DNA of 13,599 nucleotides from Chloroflexota bacterium (GTDB lineage: Bacteria; Chloroflexota; Dehalococcoidia; Lucifugimonadales; JACPCL1): contig JACQUI010000131.1 of NCBI GenBank assembly GCA_016210395.1, positions 1 through 13,599 on the forward strand. The letters are read 5' to 3'. Numbering within the stretch: the first letter of the stretch is position 1; every line of letters begins with the position of its first letter. The notes below the pieces were generated by a model. That model worked only from the letters and a program-made list of their open reading frames with translations. It searched no databases and had not been told where the DNA came from. A program made the position numbers and the translations under genes. This document shows positions 1-5,242 of the stretch, in pieces.

Positions 1-53
1 ATCCGGGAGTGGGAGTTCTAAGGCGGTTGATGAATAATGCCTTGGCATGAAAT

Positions 54-353
54 GTGCCATACGTAATCGTTCTTGACCCGAAGGCTCTGAGCGACCTCCG
101 TCATTTGCGGGCGAATCTGAGGGCTGCTGTTCAAGATGCCATAGAACGATTTCTGCGACATACGCCAACAGAGGTTTCTCGGAGTAGAATAAAGAGGCTG
201 CGCGGGCTTGAACACCCTATGTTCCGCCTGCGCGTGGATGATGTGCGGGTCTACTACGATGTAACAGAGGATCGCGTGGAGGTTCTGGCGATACTGGATA
301 AGTCACAGACGGCAGGGTGGCTTCAAATGGTGGAAAGAGAGGGTGAAGAATGA
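54..353 (+). CDS. RelE/ParE-superfamily type II toxin
   Basis: A 99-aa basic protein with the compact layout of the RelE/ParE fold: an N-terminal strand (YVIVLDPKA, residues 3-11), two helices (~11-36), then the strand-rich core KRLRG (47-51), FRLRVDDVRVYYDV (57-70) and EVLAILDKSQ (76-85). In this family such proteins are mRNA interferases or gyrase poisons neutralised by a cognate antitoxin; which target applies here cannot be read from sequence. The only start in this frame is GTG at 54, because a TGA lies at 48-50. No strong Shine-Dalgarno is visible. The stop overlaps the ATG of the following Phd-type gene (ATGA, 350-353), so translation is probably coupled with toxin first. The length is normal for the family and the toxin appears intact. 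Confidence 0.85.
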   Translation: MPYVIVLDPKALSDLRHLRANLRAAVQDAIERFLRHTPTEVSRSRIKRLRGLEHPMFRLRVDDVRVYYDVTEDRVEVLAILDKSQTAGWLQMVEREGEE

Positions 354-595
354 GAGAGGTGACTGTTGCCGAGGTAACAAAAGACATGAAGAGGTTCCTG
401 ACACTTGCTCAGGAAGAGGAGGTGGTCATCACTGAAGATGGCAAGCCAATTGGCTTCCTGGCAGGGTTCAAATCAGAGGACGACTGGTTTGAGTTCCAGT
501 TGGAGCGGGACCCGCGATTCCTGAAGCGGATTGCCCAGGCGCGCAAGAGCATTGAAGAGGGCAAGGGCGTCAGGCTGGAGGATGTGCAGTGGTGA
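350..595 (+). CDS. Phd/YefM-family antitoxin, partner of the toxin at 54
   Basis: An 81-aa protein with the typical Phd/YefM plan. The N-terminal DNA-binding part (VTVAEVTKDMKRFL, 4-17) is followed by the family signature strand-turn VVITEDGKPIGFL (25-37), then an acidic helical tail with DPRFLKRIAQARKSIEEGKG (54-73) that would wrap around the toxin. It overlaps the toxin by 4 nt and the next antitoxin by 4 nt (GTGA at 592-595). By analogy with known Phd/YefM proteins it should bind the toxin and repress the operon, alone or in complex. The tail is short and ends in LEDVQW, without the long extension seen in the decayed relative near 1672-1848. Confidence 0.85.
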   Translation: MREVTVAEVTKDMKRFLTLAQEEEVVITEDGKPIGFLAGFKSEDDWFEFQLERDPRFLKRIAQARKSIEEGKGVRLEDVQW

Positions 596-903
596 AAACT
601 GTGTCTTTGACTGAGATGAAGGCGCACCTGAGTGAGTATGCAAAGGACGCAGAGGAAAGCCCAGTTGTTCTGACACGGAACGGCAAGCCAGTTGCTATTC
701 TCCTGCACATTGACAACCCAGATAATCTGGAACGCCTTCTGATGGCGTACTCGCCTAAGCTTCAACGCATCCTGGAAGAGAGCAAGCGGCAGATAGCAGC
801 CGGAGAGGTGCTTTCCGAGGATGAGTTCTGGCAGCAGGTGGAGGAAGACTACGACAGTAGCGATCAAGGTGGGGCCGCCAGGCATGCAAAGAGCAAACAA
901 TGA
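592..903 (+). CDS. Phd/YefM-family antitoxin without its own toxin
   Basis: A 103-aa antitoxin. I place the start at GTG 592 rather than GTG 589 because the paralogue at 1356 begins MKTVSLTEMKAHLS in exactly this register, and because this gives a GTGA overlap with the preceding stop. Residues 1-36 carry the DNA-binding/dimerisation segment (TEMKAHLSEYAKDAEESPVVLTRNGKPVA in outline). The middle (40-78) is diverged from the paralogue, and the tail returns to near identity (DEFWQQ, DQGG, HAKSK). No toxin gene lies directly upstream: the previous gene is another antitoxin. It could be an orphan left after loss of a toxin, an extra regulator of the array, or a second neutraliser of the toxin at 54. 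Confidence 0.82.
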   Translation: MKTVSLTEMKAHLSEYAKDAEESPVVLTRNGKPVAILLHIDNPDNLERLLMAYSPKLQRILEESKRQIAAGEVLSEDEFWQQVEEDYDSSDQGGAARHAKSKQ

Positions 904-1010
904 CTGTCTCGAAGACATCCCGCAAACGACTGCCTCCGCCGCCTTCGCTAAGCACTTTGTGGACATTCGGGTGGATTCCTTTTGCACGGATGGCCCCGAC
1001 ACTGGTCTGA
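900..1010 (+). CDS. Possible 36-aa ORF overlapping the antitoxin stop
   Basis: The antitoxin stop at 901-903 overlaps an ATG at 900 (ATGA), which opens a 36-codon frame ending at TGA 1008-1010. The predicted peptide starts MTVSKTSRKR, then has a run of four prolines and a Trp/Phe-rich stretch. I recognise no family. In its favour are the same 4-nt overlap used by neighbouring genes and the fact that the post-stop sequence is partly kept after the paralogous antitoxin (there GTG at 1661 opens only a 10-codon frame). Against it are its short length and lack of any known domain. It may be the truncated head of a former third gene of the module. Confidence 0.25.
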   Translation: MTVSKTSRKRLPPPPSLSTLWTFGWIPFARMAPTLV

Positions 1011-1035
1011 ACTGGCGATGACGTAGCGGTACAGA

Positions 1036-1359
1036 ATGGCTTCATTGCACCCGTATACAATCGTCTATTACTCCATTGTGGCGAAGCATTTTAGGTCTAT
1101 TGACCGAAAGTACCACTCTCTCATTAGGAAAGAGGTAGACACCCAGCTTGGACATCTGCCTGAAGTAGTGACAAGGAATCGCAAGCCATTGAGAGATCAG
1201 CCAGGCCCGCGGAGGATATGGGAGTTGCGGTGCGGGCCAAACAACAGGTTTCGTATCATCTATGAGCTGTACCCAGAGAAGAGGGAAGTGCACATAGTGG
1301 CTGTTGGTGTCAAAGAGGGAAGCAGGCTCTTCGTGGGTGGAGAGGAGATGAAGGCATGA
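1036..1359 (+). CDS. RelE-family type II toxin (toxin-first module)
   Basis: A 107-aa RelE-like protein of the subgroup with a long internal motif. Helical N-terminus (KHFRSIDRKYHSLIRKEVDTQL, in outline residues 17-38), then RNRKPL (47-52), WELRCGPNNRFRIIYEL (62-78), EVHIVAVGVKEGSRLFVGGEE (84-104). Basic and aromatic residues typical of ribosome-dependent or free mRNA interferases are present, but the catalytic mode is not established from sequence. The ATG at 1036 lacks a strong Shine-Dalgarno. The last codons overlap the antitoxin start (ATGA, 1356-1359), again toxin first. It lies only 25 bp after the small ORF that follows the upstream antitoxin, so both modules could be co-transcribed. 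Confidence 0.85.
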   Translation: MASLHPYTIVYYSIVAKHFRSIDRKYHSLIRKEVDTQLGHLPEVVTRNRKPLRDQPGPRRIWELRCGPNNRFRIIYELYPEKREVHIVAVGVKEGSRLFVGGEEMKA

Positions 1360-1661
1360 AGACGGTATCACTGACTGAGATGAAGGCACACCTGAGCGCC
1401 TACGTGAAAGAGGCAGAAGAAAGTCCAGTCATGCTCACTCGGAACGGCAAGCCAGTTGCAATGCTGGTGAGCATAGAAGACCAGGATAACTGGGATGATG
1501 CTCTGGTGGAATCGCCCCAGTTCCAGGCCATCCTGGACAAGGCGCGGCAGGAGTTTGCCGAGGGCAAAGGCATCCCTCACGATGAGTTCTGGCGGCAGCT
1601 AGACGAAGAGTACGGCAATACCGATCAAGGTGGGGTCCCTAAGCATGCAAAGAGCAAGTAG
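1356..1661 (+). CDS. Phd/YefM-family antitoxin, partner of the toxin at 1036
   Basis: A 101-aa Phd/YefM protein with N-terminal KTVSLTEMKAHLSAYVKEAE (2-21), signature VMLTRNGKPVAML (25-37), then an acidic helical tail (FQAILDKARQEFAEGKG, 56-72; DEFWRQLDEEY, 76-86) ending in HAKSK. It is a close paralogue of the protein at 592: the first ~36 residues and the C-terminal tail nearly match, while residues ~38-75 differ. That is expected if both recognise a similar operator through the N-terminus but hold different toxins through the variable middle. Translation is coupled to the toxin by an ATGA overlap. Its stop (1659-1661) is followed at once by DNA homologous to that after the paralogue, then by a decayed antitoxin. 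Confidence 0.86.
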   Translation: MKTVSLTEMKAHLSAYVKEAEESPVMLTRNGKPVAMLVSIEDQDNWDDALVESPQFQAILDKARQEFAEGKGIPHDEFWRQLDEEYGNTDQGGVPKHAKSK

Positions 1662-1848
1662 TGGCTGTCCGAAGCGTGATCCGCGCCTTTTGAAGCGCCT
1701 TGAGCAGGCAAAGGCGAGAGTTGATGCGGGCAAAGGTATCAGACTAGAAGACGTGGAAGACCTTGCCGCATTTGAGGAGCGTGCCAAAGAACCTGATTTA
1801 GCTTTCGAGGATGCGGTGAAGGGCCTCAACAAGCATGGCATGCGATAA
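1662..1848 (+). pseudogene. Decayed Phd/YefM antitoxin, C-terminal part only
   Basis: From about 1672 the frame reads DPRLLKRLEQAKARVDAGKG, then IRLEDVE, EERAKEPDLAFEDAV and ends at TAA 1846-1848. This is the C-terminal, toxin-binding half of a Phd/YefM antitoxin, clearly related to residues 54-78 of the protein at 350 but with the longer RAKEP...FED tail seen in other members. The N-terminal DNA-binding half is missing. The same frame can be opened at GTG 1630, but residues 1-14 would then be an out-of-frame reading of the preceding antitoxin's tail, so this is a junction product. I read it as a remnant; a translated tail-only peptide that still binds toxin is possible but unsupported. Confidence 0.6.
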
Positions 1849-1869
1849 TGCAGATTGCGAGGACAGCTT

Positions 1870-2433
1870 ATGGCAGTCTTTGACGAACCTGCGACCTTAG
1901 AATGGCACGAAGAATACTTGATAATAGCTGAACTGAACCGCACCAGTCTGCTTTCTGTGACACGGTTGTGGGAACAAGTGCATAGCAAGCAAGAATCCAG
2001 GGTAGCTATGCTTGTTGGTGACCCTCGTTTGGCTCACAGCAGGAGCAACTTTGGGTACTGGCTGCGATCTATGGAAAAAGAATGGTTCATTGAAAGGCGG
2101 GTTGACACTTTGAGCCTTCTCGCAAGGGGGCGCTGGCTTGCAGTGGGCAATGGAAGACAGTATTTAGCGAGGGCGAACTTCCTACGTAGTTGGGTGCATT
2201 CGCCTTGCAGCAGCAAGAATAGTGTAACGTTGCTTGTTCCGGGCATGGAATCCTATGGTGTATCAAATAAGACGGCTTGGATGGACGGTGAATGCCCAGC
2301 TTGTGGTCAAGCCTTTCAATTCCACTCCTTGCCGGCAAAGTGGACAAAAGCGGAATTCACCAGTTTCTATAATGATGCCGTCTCAAGTCTCGGGCTGTTG
2401 CTTGAAGTACATGGCAAACATCTGGCCGCATAG
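1870..2433 (+). CDS. Protein of unknown function, 187 aa
   Basis: I do not recognise a family. I choose ATG 1870 over an in-frame TTG at 1855 because GAGG at 1859-1862 sits 7 nt upstream. The protein is soluble, with no signal peptide or membrane segment, and rich in Trp, Ser and Leu. It contains a single CPAC pair late in the chain (ECPACGQAFQFH), which looks like half of a zinc ribbon; the following FHSLP could provide a His ligand, but no second Cys pair is seen. Codon use resembles the TA genes upstream (AT-richer) rather than leuD downstream. It begins 21 bp after the decayed antitoxin and ends 23 bp before leuD, so it may belong to the same acquired block. It could be accessory or defence-related, but that is only guilt by association. 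Confidence 0.65.
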   Translation: MAVFDEPATLEWHEEYLIIAELNRTSLLSVTRLWEQVHSKQESRVAMLVGDPRLAHSRSNFGYWLRSMEKEWFIERRVDTLSLLARGRWLAVGNGRQYLARANFLRSWVHSPCSSKNSVTLLVPGMESYGVSNKTAWMDGECPACGQAFQFHSLPAKWTKAEFTSFYNDAVSSLGLLLEVHGKHLAA

Positions 2434-2444
2434 TCTAAATCCCA

Positions 2445-2456
2445 AAGGAGTAACCC
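2445..2456 (+). promoter_or_regulatory. Ribosome binding site of leuD
   Basis: AAGGAG at 2445-2450 lies 6 nt before the ATG at 2457. It is one of the strongest Shine-Dalgarno matches in the window and fixes the leuD start. It lies immediately after the end of the unknown gene (2433). Confidence 0.8.
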
Positions 2457-3050
2457 ATGGACCCCTACGTACGCGTCACCGGTAAAGTTGCCCCCCTGGA
2501 TAGGGCCAACGTGGACACCGACCAGATCATTCCGGCAGTCCACCTGAAGCGGGTGGAGCGCACCGGCTTCGGACAGTTCCTCTTCGAGGCCTGGCGCAAG
2601 CTGCCCAATGGCAAGCCCAATCCCGACTTCGTGCTCAATAAGCCGCAGTACCGGGACGCCACCGTGCTGGTGGTTGGCCCCAACTTCGGCAGCGGCTCCT
2701 CTCGGGAGCACGCGCCCTGGGCGTTGCAGGACTACGGCATCCGCACCGTTATCGCCCCCAGCTTCGCCGACATCTTCCGCAACAACTGCTACCAGAACGG
2801 CATGCTGCCCGTCGTCCTGCCCCAGGAGGCGGTGGACCACCTGCTGAGGCAGGCGGAGGCCAATCCCCAGTACCAGGTGACCGTGGACCTGGAGCGACGT
2901 ATGGTCATAGGCTCTGACGAGTACATCGCCCGCTTTGAGATAGACGAGTTCCGCCGTCACTGCCTCCTGAACGGCCTGGACGACATTGGCCTGTCCCTTC
3001 AGCACGAGGACAAGATTGCGGCCTATGAAAAGGCGCACTCCGCCCGCTAA
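2457..3050 (+). CDS. leuD: 3-isopropylmalate dehydratase small subunit
   Basis: A 197-aa protein, close to the usual bacterial LeuD length (~200). With LeuC it isomerises 2-isopropylmalate to 3-isopropylmalate in cytosolic leucine biosynthesis; LeuC carries the Fe-S cluster and LeuD supplies the swivelling substrate-binding domain. Family motifs are intact: LDRANVDTDQIIP (14-26), NFGSGSSREHAPWAL (76-90), PSFADIFRNNCYQNG (101-115) and LLNGLDDIGLSL (170-181). The strong RBS fixes ATG 2457. leuC is not in this window: the gene upstream is the unknown 187-aa ORF after a TA array, and a terminator follows downstream, so leuD is isolated from other leu genes here. Function is confident; the pairing with a distant or upstream LeuC is inferred. 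Confidence 0.95.
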   Translation: MDPYVRVTGKVAPLDRANVDTDQIIPAVHLKRVERTGFGQFLFEAWRKLPNGKPNPDFVLNKPQYRDATVLVVGPNFGSGSSREHAPWALQDYGIRTVIAPSFADIFRNNCYQNGMLPVVLPQEAVDHLLRQAEANPQYQVTVDLERRMVIGSDEYIARFEIDEFRRHCLLNGLDDIGLSLQHEDKIAAYEKAHSAR

Positions 3051-3075
3051 CACTGCAACGAGATGCCAAGGAAAG

Positions 3076-3107
3076 AGAGACGCCCAGCAAGCGAAGCGTC
3101 TCTTTTT
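3076..3107 (+). terminator. Rho-independent terminator after leuD
   Basis: An 8-bp perfect stem, AGAGACGC (3076-3083) with GCGTCTCT (3096-3103), a 12-nt loop, and a run of five T (3103-3107). It starts 26 bp after the leuD stop and should end the leuD transcript before the MFS gene. Confidence 0.85.
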
Positions 3108-3241
3108 CTGTTATGCCGCACTTTCCCTCTGTGGAAGGGATAAGCGGCGGCGGGCCTGCCCCTGCGCGTGCGTCCCCTGCTCTCGTGTGATAAGCTGTCT
3201 GCCATTCCTCACGCGTCAGGGTTTCCGCAAGGCGGAGGATC

Positions 3242-4570
3242 GTGGACACGAAGTCGTCAACATCGCTCCCTTCCACTTCAGAAGCTGCTCGGAAGAAACC
3301 TCGTTTCTTCTATGGGTGGGTTATTGTCCTTGGGGCTGCCGCCGCAGATGTCCTGACCTACGGCGTCGGCACCGTGGCCTTCGGGGTATTTCTCCGCTTC
3401 ATGGACGATTCCTTGGGATGGGGGCGCGGCCTGCTCTCCAGCGCCTCCCTTGTTGGGCGTCCTGTTTCGCTCGTCGCCAGCCCAATCCTTGGCCCCCTCG
3501 TTGACAAATACGGCCCTCGCTGGATCATGCTTGGCGGGACGTTCGCCTTCAGCCTTGGGGCGTTCGCCATGGCAGCAATCAATGCGCCTTGGCAGTTCTT
3601 TATCGCCTATGGCGTCCTCATTACCTTCGGTTCCACTGCTCTCGGTGGAAACATCACGCACGCCACCGTTTCCAAGTGGTTCGTACGGAAGCGGGTCCAG
3701 GCCCTGGCGCTCGTGACCATGAGCCTTTCCGGCGCAGGAGTGATCATTCCAATCCCCCTTGCGTTCCTCATCGCTCAGATGGGCTGGAGAGGCGCGTGGA
3801 TCGGCGTGGGCATCTTCGTGCTGGTGGTCGGCGCAGCAGCATCCCTGGTCATGAGGCGCCAGCCGGAGGACTTCGGGCTGACGCCGGACGGCGAACCGGC
3901 GCAGGACTCAGCCGCCGCGAGGCCAAGGCGGGCAAATGAGCGCCCCACCGCCGACCAGGAGATCAGCCTGACTGCGCGGCAGGCCGTCCGCACCTCTTCG
4001 TTCTGGCTGATGATCGTCAGCACAAATGCCAGCGGCCTTGCCATCATGGGGATCAACCTCCACATCATGTCATACCTTTTGGACCGTGGCTTCCATGTCG
4101 GCGCCGCAGCGGGCATCATAACATTTCTCTACATCCTTCAGACTGTTGCCAAGCCTTTATGGGGCTTCGCCACGGCGCGGTTGTCGGTCCGGTACTGTAT
4201 CGGCATTTGCTACCTTGGTGGTGGGGTTGGGTCCCTTCTGCTCCTGGGTGTCGTGTCCTTGCCCACAGCCATCCTGTTCGCCCTTGTGTACGGCCTGACC
4301 CGGGGCGCACAGTCCTTTCTCACGTCACTGGCCTGGGCCGACTATTTTGGCAGGCGGTCCCAGGGGAACATCCGCGGCATTTCGTCTATCTTCGGCATCG
4401 TTGCGGGGGGTGGGGGGCCGGTGCTGGCTGGCATCCTGTTTGACATCACCGGCACGTACACAGTGGCCTTTATTATCTTTGCCTTCGCCTTCTGGGTCGG
4501 CGCAATCGCCATGATGCTGGCCAAGCCACCACAGACCGGCGCCGTGGCCAGCAGCGCCGGCTCTGCCTGA
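3242..4570 (+). CDS. MFS transporter, monocarboxylate/oxalate-antiporter-like
   Basis: A 442-aa integral membrane protein with about 12 hydrophobic segments in two halves. The first helix starts at FYGWVIVLGAAAADV (23-37); the loop 2-3 MFS signature is GPLVDKYGPRWIML (84-97). A long hydrophilic central loop (~205-245, RRQPEDFGLTPDGEP onward) separates the halves. The FYGWVIV start and overall layout resemble the MCT/OFA branch of MFS, which often moves organic acids, but substrate cannot be told. The start is GTG 3242, supported by GGAGG a few bases upstream (aaggcggaggatc before GTG). It lies after the leuD terminator and before acyl-CoA-synthetase-like genes, which would be compatible with organic-acid uptake. 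Confidence 0.92.
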   Translation: MDTKSSTSLPSTSEAARKKPRFFYGWVIVLGAAAADVLTYGVGTVAFGVFLRFMDDSLGWGRGLLSSASLVGRPVSLVASPILGPLVDKYGPRWIMLGGTFAFSLGAFAMAAINAPWQFFIAYGVLITFGSTALGGNITHATVSKWFVRKRVQALALVTMSLSGAGVIIPIPLAFLIAQMGWRGAWIGVGIFVLVVGAAASLVMRRQPEDFGLTPDGEPAQDSAAARPRRANERPTADQEISLTARQAVRTSSFWLMIVSTNASGLAIMGINLHIMSYLLDRGFHVGAAAGIITFLYILQTVAKPLWGFATARLSVRYCIGICYLGGGVGSLLLLGVVSLPTAILFALVYGLTRGAQSFLTSLAWADYFGRRSQGNIRGISSIFGIVAGGGGPVLAGILFDITGTYTVAFIIFAFAFWVGAIAMMLAKPPQTGAVASSAGSA

Positions 4571-4588
4571 CGCGCGCCGGCGGTTGCA

Positions 4589-4610
4589 GCGCAGTTTTCT
4601 TGCGCCTTTT
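4589..4610 (+). terminator. Weak candidate terminator after the MFS gene
   Basis: GCGCA (4589-4593) pairs with TGCGC (4601-4605) across a 7-nt loop and is followed by CTTTT. The stem is only 5 bp, so this is tentative; it lies 19 bp after the MFS stop and just before a candidate promoter. Confidence 0.3.
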
Positions 4611-4618
4611 GCTTGCTA

Positions 4619-4648
4619 TTGACATTCCCCTGTAATCGTGGTACCTAT
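4619..4648 (+). promoter_or_regulatory. Candidate sigma-70-like promoter for the ATP-grasp/CoA-ligase pair
   Basis: A perfect -35 hexamer TTGACA (4619-4624) is followed after 17-18 nt by a weak -10 (TACCTAT, 4642-4648). Transcription from here would begin near 4655, downstream of the GTG at 4651, which favours a translation start at ATG 4714 or TTG 4720. Confidence 0.4.
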
Positions 4649-4713
4649 TCGTGCACTATCTTGGCCTGAGCACGGCGCTTTGTCGCTGCTATCTCCTACG
4701 GGCCTTTGGGAGG

Positions 4714-5202
4714 ATGTTATTGGCTGCTATTGACCTCATCAAGGAATGGGACTCGGATGGAGTCACGTGGCTTGAGAAGGAGCAGGCAAGCCGGCTCTTG
4801 GGGGAGCTGGGCCTTGCGCTGAACCCTTCCACGCGGCGGGCCGGCATTGAGCTTCGCATTGCCTTGGAGTTGGACCCCATCTTTGGGCCGGTGGTCGCGT
4901 TTAGCTATGGCCGTATGGCGATGGACGTTTGGGACGACGTCACGTACCGCGTGGTCCCGCTGACCACGAAGGACGCCCGTGTGATGGTGCGGGAGCCCAA
5001 GGCGGCGGGCCGTTTGTTGGGCGGGTACGGCTCGGCCAAGGCCCCGGATGTAAGTGGTATCGAGGCAGCCATTCTGAAGCTATCTCAGTTGGCGGAAGCT
5101 GCGCCTGAGCTGGTGGAGCTTGCGCTGGACCCCGTGTACGCCTACCCGGATGGATTGGTCGTGAAAGCTGCAACAATACGGCTTGCCGGCGCAAAGCCCT
5201 AA
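4714..5202 (+). CDS. Internally shortened ATP-grasp domain protein (acyl-CoA synthetase beta-like)
   Basis: A 162-aa protein related to the ATP-grasp (beta) domain of ADP-forming acyl-CoA synthetases. Residues 18-34 (TWLEKEQASRLLGELGL) match the usual start of that domain (L-x-E-x-E-A-x-x-L-L-x-x-Y-G). Residues 44-61 (GIELRIALELDPIFGPVV), then VTYRVVPLTTKDARVM, LSQLAEAAPELVELALDP and YPDGLVV match its second half. The ~75 residues that normally lie between, holding the nucleotide-binding Lys and HKTDVGGV-type loop, are absent. The conserved GLGG becomes SYGR, and the metal-ligand motif ELDINP becomes ELALDP. ATP use is therefore doubtful. The start is uncertain: ATG 4714 directly follows GGGAGG, TTG 4720 has better spacing, and GTG 4651 extends the frame upstream. 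The next gene encodes the CoA-binding half, 40 bp away. Confidence 0.7.
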   Translation: MLLAAIDLIKEWDSDGVTWLEKEQASRLLGELGLALNPSTRRAGIELRIALELDPIFGPVVAFSYGRMAMDVWDDVTYRVVPLTTKDARVMVREPKAAGRLLGGYGSAKAPDVSGIEAAILKLSQLAEAAPELVELALDPVYAYPDGLVVKAATIRLAGAKP

Positions 5203-5242
5203 ACACGCCAGAGCATCATTCATACGGAGCATCAGCACTCTT

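Larger units (their letters stand above)
592..1676 (+). repeat. Diverged duplicated antitoxin unit (592-916 and 1356-1676)
   Basis: The two antitoxin genes at 592-903 and 1356-1661 align in nucleotide sequence at their 5' ends, are poorly matched in the middle, and align again at the 3' end. The 3' match includes GATCAAGGTGGGG (869 onward and 1624 onward) and GCATGCAAAGAGCAA. Similarity continues a few bases beyond the stops (TGACTGTCTCGAAG versus TGGCTGTCCGAAG) and then stops. Homology running past the stop codon means the repeat is a DNA-level duplication of a cassette rather than only protein-level resemblance. Span given covers both copies and the material between them. Confidence 0.6.

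Noticed and set aside
1..50. Possible tail of an upstream gene (frames ending at 21, 37 or 50)
   Set aside because: Three short frames are open at the window edge and none has enough residues to judge; an upstream gene may exist but cannot be supported.
409..1002. 197-aa minus-strand frame across two antitoxins
   Set aside because: It runs antisense to two well-supported Phd/YefM genes and shows no domain.
2367..3053. 228-aa open frame antisense to leuD
   Set aside because: It is the mirror of a highly conserved leuD frame; composition is Val/Gly-biased and no family features or ribosome site are seen.
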